A DNA stretch of 64,000 bases from Amaranthus tricolor (lineage: Eukaryota > Streptophyta > Magnoliopsida > Caryophyllales > Amaranthaceae). Shown here in pieces: positions 45,088 through 60,629 of this stretch. Under the pieces are notes generated by a model. The model ran no database searches, was not told where the DNA came from, and saw only the letters and a list, made by a program, of their open reading frames with translations. How positions within the stretch are numbered: position 1 is the stretch's first letter; each line of letters opens with the position of its first letter. The position numbers and the translations under genes are program-made. The stretch spans positions 22,878,109 to 22,942,108 of the forward strand of contig NC_080058.1 of assembly GCF_026212465.1 (NCBI RefSeq), written 5' to 3'.

Positions 45088-47300
45088 TTGATTATTGATC
45101 CTTGTTCATGCTTCTTCGTTCATTCTTTATCGATCATCGATCCTTGTTCATTCTTCATCGTTCATTCTTCAATGATCAATAATCGTTGTTCATTCTTCAT
45201 CGTTCATTCTTCATTGATCATTGATCCTAGTTCATTCTTCATCGTTCATTCATTATTGATCATTTATCCTTGTTCATTCTTCGTCGTTCGTTCTTCATTG
45301 GCCATTGATCCTTGTTCATTTTTCATCGTTCATTCTTCATTGATCAATAATCCTTGTTCATTCTTCATCGTTCATTCTTCATAAATCATTGATCCTTGTT
45401 CATTCTTCATCGTTCATTCTTCATTGATCATTGATCCTTGTTCATTCTTCATCGTTCATTCTTCATTGATCCTTGATCCTTGTTCATTCTTCATCGTTCA
45501 TTCTTCAATGATCTTTGATCCTTGTTCATTCTTCATCGTTCATTCTTCTTTGTTCAATTATGCTTGTTCATTCTCACTCGTTCATTCTTCTTTGATCATT
45601 CATCCTAGTTCTTTCTTCATCGTTCATTCTTCAATGATCATTGATCCTTGTTCATTCTTCATCGTTCATTCTTCAATGATCAATCATCCTTGTCCATCCT
45701 TCATCGTTCATTCTTCAATGATCATTGATCCTTGTTCATGCTTCATCCTTCATTCTTCATTGATCATCGATCCTTGTTCATTCTTCATCGTTGATTCTTC
45801 AATGATCAATGATCCTTGTTCATTCTTCATCGTTCATTCTTCAATGATCATTGATCCTTGTTCATTCTTCATCTTTCAAGCTTCATTGATCATTGATCCT
45901 TGTTCATTCATGATCGTTCATTCATTATTGATCATTTATCCTTGTTCATTCTTCATCGTTCATTCTTCATTGATTATTGATCCTTGTTCATTATTCATCG
46001 TTCATTCTTCAATGATCATTGATCCCTGTTCATTCTTCATCGTTCATTCTTCAATGATCATTGATCCTTGTTCATTCTTCATCGTTCATTCTTCATTGAA
46101 CATTCATCCTTGTTCATTCTTCATCATTCATTCTTCTTTGATCATTCATCCTTGTTCATTCTTCATCGTTCATTCTTCATTGATCATTGATCCTTGTTCA
46201 TTCTACATCGTTCCTTCTTCAAAGATCATTGTTCCTTTTGCATTCTTCATCGTTCTTTCTTCATTGATCATTGATCCTTGTTCATTCTTCATTGATCATT
46301 GATCTTTGTTCATTTTTTATCGTTCATTCTTCGTTGATCATTGATCCTTGTTCATTCTTCATCGTTCATTCTTCATTGATCATTGATCCTTGTTCATTCT
46401 TCATCGTTCATTCTTCATTGATCATTGATCCTTGTTCATTTTTCATCGTTCATTCTTTATTGATCATTCATCCTTGTTCATTCTTCATCGTTCATTCCTC
46501 ATTGATCATTGATCCTTGTTCGTTCTTCATCGTTCATTCTTCAATGATCATTGATCCTTGTTCATTTTTCATCGTTCATTCTTCATTGATCATTGATGCT
46601 TGTTCATTCTTCATCGTTCATTCTTCATTGATCATTGATCCTAGTTCATTCTTCATCGTTCATTCGTCATTGATCATTGATCCTTGTTCATTTTTCATCG
46701 TTCATTCTTCATTGATCATTGATCCTTGTTCATTCTTCATCGTTCATTCCTCATTGATCATTGATCCTTGTTCGTTCTTCATCGTTCATTCTTCAAAGAT
46801 CATTGATCCTTGTTCATTCTTCATGGTTCATTCTTCATTGATCATTGATCCTTGTTCATGCTTCTTCGTTCATTCTTCATCGATCATCGATCCTTGTTCA
46901 TTCTTCATCATTCATTCTTCAATGATCAATGATCCTTGTTCATTCTTCATCGTTCATTCTTCATTGATCATTGATCCTTGTTCATTCTTCATCGTTTTTT
47001 CATTATTGATCATTCATCCTTGTTCATTCTTCATCGTTCATTCTTCATTGACCATTGATCCTTGTTCATTCTTCATCGTTCATTCTTCATTGATCATTAA
47101 TTCTTGTTCATTCTTCATTGTTCATTGTTCATTGATCATTGATCCTTGTTCATTCTTCATCGTTCATTCTTCAGTGATCTTTGATCCTTGTTCATTCTTC
47201 ATCGTTCATTCTTCATTGATCATTGATCCTTGTTCATTTTTACTCGTTCATTCTTCATTGATCATTCATCCTTGTTCATTCTTCATCGTTCATTCGTCAT
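45088..47300 (+). repeat. Higher-order repeat, period 2561, copy 2 (partly rearranged)
   Basis: Matches 42527 onward. After about 46290 the order contains extra monomers, then resumes similar blocks up to about 47300. Confidence 0.7.
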
Positions 47301-47883
47301 TGATCATTGATCCTTGTTCATTTTTCAACGTTCATTCTTCATTGATGATCCTTGTTCATTCTTCATAGTTCATTCCTCATTGAACATTGATCCTTGTTCG
47401 TTTTTCATCGTTCATTCTTCAAAGATCATTGATCCTTGTTCATGCTTCTTCGTTCATTCTTCATCGATCATCGATTCTTGTTCATTCTTCATCGTTCATT
47501 CTTCAATGATAAATGATCCTTGTTCATTCGTCATCGTTCATTCTTCATTGACCATTGATCCTTGTTCATTCTTCGTCGTTCATTCTTCAATGATCTTTGA
47601 TCCTTGTTCATTCTTCATCGTTCATTCTTCATTGATCATTGATCCTTGTTCATTTTTACTCGTTCATTCTTCATTGATCATTCATCCTTGTTCATTATTC
47701 ATCGTTCATTCTTCAATGATCATTGATCCTTGTGCATTCTTCATCGTTCATTCTTCAATGATCAATCATCCTTGTACATTCTTCATCCTTCATTCTTCAA
47801 TGATCATTGATCCTTGTTCATACTTCATCGTTCATTCATCATTGATCATCGATCCTTGGTGATTCTTCATCGTTGATTCTTCA

Positions 47884-50800
47884 ATGATCAATGATCCTTG
47901 TTCATTCTTCATCGTTCATTCGTCATTGATAATTGATCCTTGTTCATTCTTCTTCGTTCATTCTTCAATGATAATTGATCCTTATTCATTCTTCATCGTT
48001 CATTCTTCAATGATCATTGATCCTTGTTCATTCTTCATCGTTTATTCTTTATTGAACATTCATCCTTGTTCATTCTTCATCGTTGATTCTTCAATGATGA
48101 TTGATCCTTGTTCATTCTTCATCGTTCATTCTTCAATTATCATTGATCCATGTGCATTCTTCATCGTTCATTGTTCATTGATCATTGATCCTTGTTCATT
48201 CTTACTCGTTCATTCTTCATTAATCATTCATCCTTGTTCATTCTTCCTCGTTCATTCTTCAATGATCATTGATCCTTGTTAATTCTTTAATGATCAATCA
48301 GCCTTGTACATTCTTCATCGTTCATTCTTCAACGATCATTGATCCTTGTTCATGCTTCATCCTTCATTCTTCATTGATCATCGATCCTTGTTCATTCTTC
48401 ATTCATCATCGTTCATTCATTAGTGATCATTTGTCCTTGTTCATTCTTCATCGTTCTTTCTTCATTGATCATTGATCCTTGTTCATTCTTCATCGTTCAT
48501 TCTTCAATGATCAATCATCCTGGTACATTCTTCATCGTTCATTCTTCAATGATCATTGATCTTTGTTCATACTTCATCGTTCATTCATCATTGATCATCG
48601 ATCCTTGGTGATTCTTCATCGTTGATTCTTCAATGATCAATGATCCTTGTTCATTCTTCATCGTTCATTCTTCATTGATAATTGATACTTGTTCATTCTT
48701 CATCGTTCATTCTTCAATGATAATTGATCCTTATTCATTCTTCATCGTTCATTCTTCAATGATCATTGATCCTTGTTCATTCTTCATCGTTCATTCTTCA
48801 TTGAACATTCATCCTTGTTCATTCTTCATCGTTCATTCATCAATGATGATTGATCCTTGTTCATTCTTCATCGTTCATTCTTCAATGATCATTGATCCTT
48901 GTGCATTCTTCATCGTTCGTTGTTCATTGATCATTAATCCATGTTCATTCTTACTGGTTCATTCTTCATTGATCATTCATCCTTGTTCATTCTTCATCGT
49001 TCATTCTTCAATGATCATTGATCCCTGTTAATTCTTTAATGATCAATCATCCTTGTACATTCTTCATCGTTCATTCTTCAATGATCATTGATCCTTGTTC
49101 ATGCATCATCCTTCATTCTTCATTGATCATCGATCCTTGTTCATTCTTCATTCATGATCGTTCATTCATTAGTAATCATTTGTCCTTGTTCATTCTTCAT
49201 CGTTCTTTCTTCATTGATCATTGATCCTTGTTCATTCTTCATCGTTCATTCTTCAATGATCATTGGTCCTTGTTCATTCTTCATCGTTCATTCTTGAATG
49301 ATCATAGATCCTTGTTCATTCTTCATCGTTCATTCTTCGTTGAACATTCATCCTTGTTCATTCTTCATCGTTCATTCTTCTTTGATCATTGATCCTTGTT
49401 CATGCTTCTTCGTTCATTCTTCATCGATCATCGATCCTTGTTCATTCTTCATCGTTCGTTCTTCAATGATCAATGATCCTTGTTCATTCGTCATCGTTCA
49501 TTCTTCTTTGATCATTGATCATTGTTCATTCTTCATCGTTTTTTCATTATTGATCATTTATCCTTGTTCATTCTTCATCGTTCATTCTTCATTGACCATT
49601 GATCCTTGTTCATTCTTCATCGTTCATTCTTCATTGATCATTAATTCTTGTTCATTCTTCATCGTTCATTCTTCATTGATCATTGATCCTTGTTCATTCT
49701 TCATCGTTCGTTCTTCAATGATCTTTGATCCTTGTTCATTCTTCATCGTTCATTCTTCATTGATCATTGATCCTTGTTCATTTTTACTCGTTCATTCTTC
49801 ATTGATCATTCATCCTTGTTCATTCTTCATCGTTCATTCTTCAATGATCATTGATCCTTGTGCATTCTTCATCGTTCATTCTTCAATGATCAATCATCCT
49901 TGTACATTCTTCATCCTTCATTCTTCAATGATCATTGATCCTTGTTCATACTTCATCGTTCATTCATCATTGATCATCGATCCTTGGTGATTCTTCATCG
50001 TTGATTCTTCAATGATCAATGATCCTTGTTCATTCTTCATCGTTCATTCGTCATTGATAATTGATCCTTGTTCATTCTTCTTCGTTCATTCTTCAATGAT
50101 AATTGATCCTTATTCATTCTTCATCGTTCATTCTTCAATGATCATTGATCCTTGTTCATTCTTCATCGTTTATTCTTTATTGAACATTCATCCTTGTTCA
50201 TTCTTCATCGTTCATTCTTCAAGGATGATTGATCCTTGTTCATTCTTCATCGTTCATTCTTCAATTATCATTGATCCTTGTGCATTCTTCATCGTTCATT
50301 GTTCATTGATCATTGATCCTTGTTCATTCTTACTCGTTCATTCTTCATTGATCATTCATCCTTGTTCATTCTTCCTCGTTCATTCTTCAATGATCATTGA
50401 TCCTTGTTAATTCTTTAATGATCAATCATCCTTGTACATTCTTCATCGTTTATTCTTCAATGATCATTGATCCTTGTTCATGCTTCATCCTTCATTCTTC
50501 ATTGATCATCGATCCTTGTTCATTCTTCATTCATCATCGTTCATTCATTAGTGATCATTTGTCCTTGTTCATTCTTCATCGTTCTTTCTTCATTGACCAT
50601 TGATCCTTGTTCATTCTTCATCGTTCATTCTTCAATGATCCTTGATCCTTGTGCATTCTTCATCGTTCATTCTTCAATGATCAATCATCCTTGTACATTC
50701 TTCATCTTTCATTCTTCAATGATCATTAATCCTTGTTCATACTTCATCGTTCATTCATCATTGATCATCGATCCTTGGTGATTCTTCATCGTTGATTCTT

Positions 50801-51640
50801 CAATGATCAATGATCCTTGTTCATTCTTCATCGTTCATTCTTCATTGATAATTGATACTTGTTCATTCTTCATCGTTCATTCTTCAATGATAATTGATCC
50901 TTATTCATTCTTCATCGTTCATTCTTCAATGATCATTGATCCTTGTTCATTCTTCATCGTTCATTCTTCATTGAACATTCATCCTTGTTCATTCTTCATC
51001 GTTCATTCTTCAATGATGATTGATCCTTGTTCATTCTTCATCGTTCATTCTTCAATGATCATTGATCCTTGTGCATTCTTCATCGTTCGTTGTTCATTGA
51101 TCATTAATCCTTGTTCATTCTTACTGGTTCATTCTTCATTGATCATTCATCCTTGTTCATTCTTCATCGTTCATACTTAAATGATCATTGATCCTTGTTA
51201 ATTCTTTAATGATCAATCATCCTTGTACATTCTTCATCGTTCATTCTTCAATGATCATTGATCCTTGTTCATGCATCATCCTTCATTCTTCATTGATCAT
51301 CGATCCTTGTTCATTCTTCATTCATCATCGTTCATTCATTAGTGATCATTTGTCCTTGTTCATTCTTCATCGTTCTTTCTTCATTGATCATTGATCCTTG
51401 TTCATTCTTCATCGTTCATTCTTCAATGATCATTGGTCCTTGTTCATTCTTCATCGTTCATTCTTCAATGATCATAGATCCTTGTTCATTCTTCATCGTT
51501 CATTCTTCGTTGAACATTCATCCTTGTTCATTCTTCATCGTTCATTCTTCTTTGATCATTCATCCTTGTTCATTCTTCATCGTTCATTATTCATTGATCA
51601 TTGATCCTTGTTCATTCTTCATCGTTCATTCTTCATTGTT
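47884..51640 (+). repeat. Higher-order repeats, periods 2128 and 2170
   Basis: Blocks at 47884, 48269 and 48423 recur 2128 bp away (50012, 50397, 50551); blocks at 48633 and 49018 recur 2170 bp away (50803, 51188). Both periods equal a whole number of monomers plus 28 bp, that is two 14-bp subunits, and they differ from each other by exactly one monomer. Confidence 0.75.
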
Positions 51641-53655
51641 AAATTGATCCTTTTTCATTTTTCATCGTCCATTCTTTATTGGTCATTCATCCTTGTTCAT
51701 TCTTCATCGTTCATTCCTCATTGATCATTGATCCTTGTTCGTTCTTCATCGTTCATTCTTCAATGATCATTGATCGTTGTTCATTTTTCATCGTTCATTC
51801 TTCATTGATCATTGATCCTTGTTCATTCTTCATCATTGATCATTGATCCTAGGTCATTCTTCATCGTTCATTCGTCATTGATCATTGATCCTTGTTCATT
51901 TTTCATCGTTCGTTCTTCATTGATCATTGATCCTTGTTCATTCTTCATCGTTCATTCCTCATTGATCATTGATCCTTGATCGTTCTTCATCGTTCATTCT
52001 TCAAAGATCATTGATCCTTGTTCATTCTTCATGGTTCATTCTTCATTGATCATTGATCCTTGTTCATGCTTCTTCGTTCATTCTTCGTCGATGATCGATC
52101 CTTGTTCATTCTTCATCGTTCATTCTTCAATGATCAATGATCCTTGTTCATTCTTCATCGTTCATTCTTCATTGACCATTGATCCTTGTTCATTCTTAAT
52201 CGTTCATTCATTATTGATCATTTATCCATGTTCATTCTTCATCGTTCATTCTTTATTGACCATTGATCCTTGTTCATTCTTCATCGTTCATTCTTCATTG
52301 ATCATTAATCCTTGTTCATTCTTCATCGTTCATTTTTTATTGATCATTGATCCTTGTTCATTCTTCATCGTTCATTCTTCAATGATCTTTGATCCTTGTT
52401 CATTCTTCATCATTCATTCTTCATTGATCATTGATCCTTGTTCATTCTTACTCGTTCATTCTTCATTGATCATTCATCCTTGTTCATTCTTCATCGTTCA
52501 TTCTTCAATGATCATTGATCCTTGTGCATTCTTCATCGTTCATTCTTCAATGATCAATCATCCTTGTACATTCTTCATCGTTCATTCTTCAATGATCATT
52601 GATCCTTGTTCATGCTTCATTGTTCATTCATCATTGATCATAGATCCTTGGTGATTCTTCATCGTTGATTCTTCAATGATCAATGATCCTTGTTCATTCT
52701 TCATCGTTCATTCTTCATTGATCATTTATCCTTGTTCATTCTTCATCGTTCATTCCTCATTGATCATTGATCCTTGATCGTTCTTCATCGTTCATTCTTC
52801 AAAGATCATTGATCCTTGTTCATTCTTCATGGTTCATTCTTCATTGATCATTGATCCTTGTTCATGCTTCTTCGTTCATTCTTCATCGATGATCGATCCT
52901 TGTTCATTCTTCATCGTTCATTCTTCAATGATAATTGATCCTTATTCATTCTTCATCGTTCATTCTTCAATGATCATTGATCCTTGTTCATTCTTCATCG
53001 TTCATTCTTCATTGAACATTCATCCTTGTTCATTCTTCATCGTTCATTCTTCAATGATGATTGATCCTTGTTCATTCTTCATCGTTCATTCTTCAATGAT
53101 CATTCTTCATCGTTCATTCTTCATCGTTCATTCTTCATTGATCATTCATCCTTGTTCATTCTTCTTCATTCATTCCTCATTGATCATTGATCCTTGTTCA
53201 TTCTTTATCGTTCATTCTTCATTGATCATTGATTCTTGTTCTTTCTTCATCGTTCATTCTTCATTGATCTTTGATCCTTGTTCATTCTTCATCGTTCATT
53301 CTTCATTGATTATTGATGCTTGTTCATTCTCACTCGTTGATTCTTCATTGATCATTCATCCTTGTTCATTCTTCATCGTTCATTCTTCAATGATCATTGA
53401 TCGTTATTCATTCTTCATCGTTCATTGTTCAACGATCAATCATCCTTTTCCATTCTTCATCGTTCATTCTTCAATGATCATTGATCCTTGTTCATGCTTC
53501 AACGTTCATTCTTCATTGATCATCGATCCTTGTTCCTTCTTCATCGTTGATTCTTCAATGATCAATGATCCTTGTTCATTCTTCATCGTTCATTCTTCAA
53601 TGATCAATGATCCTTGTTCATTCTTCATCTTTCATTTTTCATTGATCATTGATCC
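51641..53655 (+). repeat. Satellite segment between higher-order repeat blocks
   Basis: Ordinary 42-bp monomers. Blocks at 52031 and 52829 share their first monomers with 54760, so this is a diverged or rearranged member of the downstream family. Confidence 0.6.
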
Positions 53656-56600
53656 TTGTTCATTTTCATCCTTCATTCATTATTGATCATTTATCCTTGT
53701 TCATTCTTCATCGTTCATTCTTTATTGATCATTGATCCTTGTTCATTCTTCATCGTTCATTCTTCAATGATGATTGATCCTTGTTCATTCCTCATCGTTC
53801 ATTCTTCAATGATCATTGATCCTTGTTCATTCTTCATCGTTCATTCTTCAATGATCATTTATCCTTGTTCATTCTTCATCGTTCATTTTTCATTGATCAT
53901 TGATCCTTGTTCATTCTTCATCGTTCATTCTTCATTGATCATTGATCCTTGTTCATTCTTCATCGTTCATTCTTCATTAATCATTGATCCTTGTTCCTTC
54001 TTCATCGTTCATTCTTCTTTGATCATTCATCCTTGTTCATTCTTCATCGTTTATTCTTCATTGATCATTGATCCTTGTTCATTCTTCATCGTTCATTCTT
54101 CAAAGATCATTGATCCTTGTTCATTCTTCATCGTTCATTCTTCAATGATCATTGGTCCTTGTTCATTCTTCATCGTTCATTCTTCAATGATCATAGATCC
54201 TTGTTCATTCTTCATCGTTCATTCTTCGTTGAACATTCATCCTTGTTCATTCTTCATCGTTCATTCTTCTTTGATCATTCATCCTTGTTCATTCTTCATC
54301 GTTCATTATTCATTGATCATTGATCCTTGTTCATTCTTCATCGTTCATTTTTCATTGATCATTGATCCTTTTTCATTTTTCATCGTCCATTCTTTATTGG
54401 TCATTCATCCTTGTTCATTATTCATCGTTCATTCCTTATTGATCATTGATCCTTGTTCGTTATTCATCGTTCATTCTTCAATGATCATTGATCCTTGTTC
54501 ATTTTTCATCGTTCATTCTTCATTGATCATTGATCCTTGTTCATTCTTCATCGTTCATTCTTCATTGATCATTGATCCTAGGTCATTCTTCATCGTTCAT
54601 TCGTCATTGATCATTGATCCTTGTTCATTTTTCATCGTTCATTCTTCATTGATCATTGATCCTTGTTCATTCTTCATCGTTCATTCCTCATTGATCATTG
54701 ATCCTTGATCGTTCTTCATCGTTCATTCTTCAAAGATCATTGATCCTTGTTCATTCTTCATGGTTCATTCTTCATTGATCATTGATCCTTGTTCATGCTT
54801 CTTCGTTCATTCTTCATCGATGATCGATCGTTGTTCATTCTTCATCGTTCATTCTTCAATGATCAATGATCCTTGTTCATTCTTCATCGTTCATTCTTCA
54901 TTGACCATTGATCCTTGTTCATTCTTAATCGTTCATTCATTATTGATCATTTATCCTTGTTCATTCTTCATCGTTCATTCTTTATTGACCATTGATCCTT
55001 GTTCATTCTTCATCGTTCATTCTTCATTAATCATTAATCCTTGTTCATTCTTCATCGTTCATTCTTTATTGATCATTGATCCTTGTTCATTCTTCATCGT
55101 TCATTCTTCAATGATCTTTGATCGTTGTTCATTCCTCATCGTTCATTCTTCATTGATCATTGATCCTTGTTCATTCTTACTCGTTCATTCTTCATTGATC
55201 ATTCATCCTTGTTCTTTCTTCATCGTTCATTCTTCAATGATCATTGATCCTTGTGCATTCTTCATCGTTCATTCTTCAATGATCAATCATCCTTGTACAT
55301 TCTTCATCGTTCATTCTTCAATGATCATTGATCCTTGTTCATGCTTCATTGTTCATTCATCATTGATCATCGATCCTTGGTGATTCTTCATCGTTGATTC
55401 TTCAATGATCAATGATCCTTGTTCATTCTTCATCGTTCATTCGTCATTCATCATTGATCCTTGTTCATTCTTCATCGTTCATTCTTCAATGATAATTGAT
55501 CCTTATTCATTCTTCATCGTTCATTCTTCAATGATCATTGATCCTTGTTCATTCTTCATCGTTAATTCTTCATTCATTATTGATCCTTGTTCATTTTTCA
55601 TCGTTCATTCTTCATTGATCATTGATCCTTGTTCATTCTTCATCGTTCATTCCTTATTGATCATTGATCCTTGTTCGTTATTCATCGTTCATTCTTCAAT
55701 GATCATTGATCCTTGTTCATTTTTCATCGTTCATTCTTCATTGATCATTGATCCTTGTTCATTCTTCATCGTTCATTCTTCATTGATCATTGATCCTAGG
55801 TCATTCTTCATCGTTCATTCGTCATTGATCATTGATCCTTGTTCATTTTTCATCGTTCATTCTTCATTGATCATTGATCCTTGTTCATTCTTCATCGTTC
55901 ATTCCTCATTGATCATTGATCCTTGATCGTTCTTCATCGTTCATTCTTCAAAGATCATTGATCCTTGTTCATTCTTCATGATTCATTCTTCATTGATCAT
56001 TGATCCTTGTTCATGCTTCTTCGTTCATTCTTCATCGATGATCGATCCTTGTTCATTCTTCATCGTTCATTCTTCAATGATCAATGATCCTTGTTCATTC
56101 TTCATCGTTCATTCTTCATTGACCATTGATCCTTGTTCATTCTTAATCGTTCATTTATTATTGATCATTTATCCTTGTTCATTCTTCATCGTTCATTCTT
56201 TATTGACCATTGATCCTTGTTCATTCTTCATCGTTCATTCTTCATTAATCATTAATCCTTGTTCATTCTTCATCGTTCATTCTTTATTGATCATTGATCC
56301 TTGTTCATTCTTCATCGTTCATTCTTCAATGATCTTTGATCCTTGTTCATTCCTCATCGTGTATTCTTCATTGATCATTGATCCTTGTTCATTCTTACTC
56401 GTTCATTCTTCATTGATCATTCATCCTTGTTCTTTCTTCATCGTTCATTCTTCAATGATCATTGATCCTTGTGCATTCTTCATCGTTCATTCTTCAATGA
56501 TCAATCATCCTTGTACATTCTTCATCGTTCATTCTTCAATGATCATTGATCCTTGTTCATGCTTCATTGTTCATTCATCATTGATCATCGATCCTTAGTG

Positions 56601-57182
56601 ATTCTTCATCGTTGATTCTTCAATGATCAATGATCCTTGTTCATTCTTCATCGTTCATTCTTCATTGATAATTGATCCTTGTTCATTCTTCATCGTTCAT
56701 TCTTCAATGATAATTGATCCTTATTCATTCTTCATCGTTCATTCTTCAATGATCATTGATCCTTGTTCATTCTTCATCGTTCATTCTTCATTGAACATTC
56801 ATCCTTGTTCATTCTTCATCGTTCGTTCTTCAATGATGATTGATCCTTGTTCATTCTTCATCGTTCATTCTTCAATGATCATTCTTCATCGTTCATTCTT
56901 CATCGTTTATTCTTCATTGATCATTCATCCTTGTTCATTCTTCTTCATTCATTCCTCATTGATCATTGATCTTTGTTCATTCTTTATCGTTCATTCTTCA
57001 TTGATCATTGATCCTTGTTCATGCTTCAACGTTCATTCTTCATTGATCATCGATCCTTGTTCCTTCTTCATCGTTGATTCTTCAATGATCAATGATCCTT
57101 GTTCATTCTTCATCGTTCATTCTTCAATGATCAATGATCCTTGTTCATTCTTCATCTTTCATTTTTCATTGATCATTGATCC
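53656..57182 (+). repeat. Higher-order repeat, period 3527, copy 1
   Basis: The open block 53656-54708 is repeated with identical translation at 57183-58235. Blocks at 54760, 55405, 55978 and 56623 recur at 58287, 58932, 59505 and 60150, all at offset 3527 (84 monomers minus one base). Confidence 0.85.
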
Positions 57183-60100
57183 TTGTTCATTTTCATCCTT
57201 CATTCATTATTGATCATTTATCCTTGTTCATTCTTCATCGTTCATTCTTTATTGATCATTGATCCTTGTTCATTCTTCATCGTTCATTCTTCAATGATGA
57301 TTGATCCTTGTTCATTCCTCATCGTTCATTCTTCAATGATCATTGATCCTTGTTCATTCTTCATCGTTCATTCTTCAATGATCATTTATCCTTGTTCATT
57401 CTTCATCGTTCATTTTTCATTGATCATTGATCCTTGTTCATTCTTCATCGTTCATTCTTCATTGATCATTGATCCTTGTTCATTCTTCATCGTTCATTCT
57501 TCATTAATCATTGATCCTTGTTCCTTCTTCATCGTTCATTCTTCTTTGATCATTCATCCTTGTTCATTCTTCATCGTTTATTCTTCATTGATCATTGATC
57601 CTTGTTCATTCTTCATCGTTCATTCTTCAAAGATCATTGATCCTTGTTCATTCTTCATCGTTCATTCTTCAATGATCATTGGTCCTTGTTCATTCTTCAT
57701 CGTTCATTCTTCAATGATCATAGATCCTTGTTCATTCTTCATCGTTCATTCTTCGTTGAACATTCATCCTTGTTCATTCTTCATCGTTCATTCTTCTTTG
57801 ATCATTCATCCTTGTTCATTCTTCATCGTTCATTATTCATTGATCATTGATCCTTGTTCATTCTTCATCGTTCATTTTTCATTGATCATTGATCCTTTTT
57901 CATTTTTCATCGTCCATTCTTTATTGGTCATTCATCCTTGTTCATTATTCATCGTTCATTCCTTATTGATCATTGATCCTTGTTCGTTATTCATCGTTCA
58001 TTCTTCAATGATCATTGATCCTTGTTCATTTTTCATCGTTCATTCTTCATTGATCATTGATCCTTGTTCATTCTTCATCGTTCATTCTTCATTGATCATT
58101 GATCCTAGGTCATTCTTCATCGTTCATTCGTCATTGATCATTGATCCTTGTTCATTTTTCATCGTTCATTCTTCATTGATCATTGATCCTTGTTCATTCT
58201 TCATCGTTCATTCCTCATTGATCATTGATCCTTGATCGTTCTTCATCGTTCATTCTTCAAAGATCATTGATCCTTGTTCATTCTTCATGGTTCATTCTTC
58301 ATTGATCATTGATCCTTGTTCATGCTTCTTCGTTCATTCTTCATCGATGATCGATCCTTGTTCATTCTTCATCGTTCATTCTTCAATGATCAATGATCCT
58401 TGTTCATTCTTCATCGTTCATTCTTCATTGACCATTGATCCTTGTTCATTCTTAATCGTTCATTCATTATTGATCATTTATCCTTGTTCATTCTTCATCG
58501 TTCATTCTTTATTGACCATTGATCCTTGTTCATTCTTCATCGTTCATTCTTCATTAATCATTAATCCTTGTTCATTCTTCATCGTTCATTCTTTATTGAT
58601 CATTGATCCTTGTTCATTCTTCATCGTTCATTCTTCAATGATCTTTGATCGTTGTTCATTCCTCATCGTTCATTCTTCATTGATCATTGATCCTTGTTCA
58701 TTCTTACTCGTTCATTCTTCATTGATCATTCATCCTTGTTCTTTCTTCATCGTTCATTCTTCAATGATCATTGATCCTTGTGCATTCTTCATCGTTCATT
58801 CTTCAATGATCAATCATCCTTGTACATTCTTCATCGTTCATTCTTCAATGATCATTGATCCTTGTTCATGCTTCATTGTTCATTCATCATTGATCATCGA
58901 TCCTTGGTGATTCTTCATCGTTGATTCTTCAATGATCAATGATCCTTGTTCATTCTTCATCGTTCATTCGTCATTCATCATTGATCCTTGTTCATTCTTC
59001 ATCGTTCATTCTTCAATGATAATTGATCCTTATTCATTCTTCATCGTTCATTCTTCAATGATCATTGATCCTTGTTCATTCTTCATCGTTAATTCTTCAT
59101 TCATTATTGATCCTTGTTCATTTTTCATCGTTCATTCTTCATTGATCATTGATCCTTGTTCATTCTTCATCGTTCATTCCTTATTGATCATTGATCCTTG
59201 TTCGTTATTCATCGTTCATTCTTCAATGATCATTGATCCTTGTTCATTTTTCATCGTTCATTCTTCATTGATCATTGATCCTTGTTCATTCTTCATCGTT
59301 CATTCTTCATTGATCATTGATCCTAGGTCATTCTTCATCGTTCATTCGTCATTGATCATTGATCCTTGTTCATTTTTCATCGTTCATTCTTCATTGATCA
59401 TTGATCCTTGTTCATTCTTCATCGTTCATTCCTCATTGATCATTGATCCTTGATCGTTCTTCATCGTTCATTCTTCAAAGATCATTGATCCTTGTTCATT
59501 CTTCATGATTCATTCTTCATTGATCATTGATCCTTGTTCATGCTTCTTCGTTCATTCTTCATCGATGATCGATCCTTGTTCATTCTTCATCGTTCATTCT
59601 TCAATGATCAATGATCCTTGTTCATTCTTCATCGTTCATTCTTCATTGACCATTGATCCTTGTTCATTCTTAATCGTTCATTTATTATTGATCATTTATC
59701 CTTGTTCATTCTTCATCGTTCATTCTTTATTGACCATTGATCCTTGTTCATTCTTCATCGTTCATTCTTCATTAATCATTAATCCTTGTTCATTCTTCAT
59801 CGTTCATTCTTTATTGATCATTGATCCTTGTTCATTCTTCATCGTTCATTCTTCAATGATCTTTGATCCTTGTTCATTCCTCATCGTGTATTCTTCATTG
59901 ATCATTGATCCTTGTTCATTCTTACTCGTTCATTCTTCATTGATCATTCATCCTTGTTCTTTCTTCATCGTTCATTCTTCAATGATCATTGATCCTTGTG
60001 CATTCTTCATCGTTCATTCTTCAATGATCAATCATCCTTGTACATTCTTCATCGTTCATTCTTCAATGATCATTGATCCTTGTTCATGCTTCATTGTTCA

Positions 60101-60629
60101 TTCATCATTGATCATCGATCCTTAGTGATTCTTCATCGTTGATTCTTCAATGATCAATGATCCTTGTTCATTCTTCATCGTTCATTCTTCATTGATAATT
60201 GATCCTTGTTCATTCTTCATCGTTCATTCTTCAATGATAATTGATCCTTATTCATTCTTCATCGTTCATTCTTCAATGATCATTGATCCTTGTTCATTCT
60301 TCATCGTTCATTCTTCATTGAACATTCATCCTTGTTCATTCTTCATCGTTCGTTCTTCAATGATGATTGATCCTTGTTCATTCTTCATCGTTCATTCTTC
60401 AATGATCATTCTTCATCGTTCATTCTTCATCGTTTATTCTTCATTGATCATTCATCCTTGTTCATTCTTCTTCATTCATTCCTCATTGATCATTGATCTT
60501 TGTTCATTCTTTATCGTTCATTCTTCATTGATCATTGATTCTTGTTCTTTCTTCATCGTTCATTCTTCATTGATCTTTGATCCTTGTTCATTCTTCATCG
60601 TTCATTCCTCATTGATCATTGATCCTTGA
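57183..60629 (+). repeat. Higher-order repeat, period 3527, copy 2
   Basis: Second copy, more than 99% identical in the blocks compared by eye. The match to copy 1 breaks inside the block that starts at 60150. Confidence 0.85.
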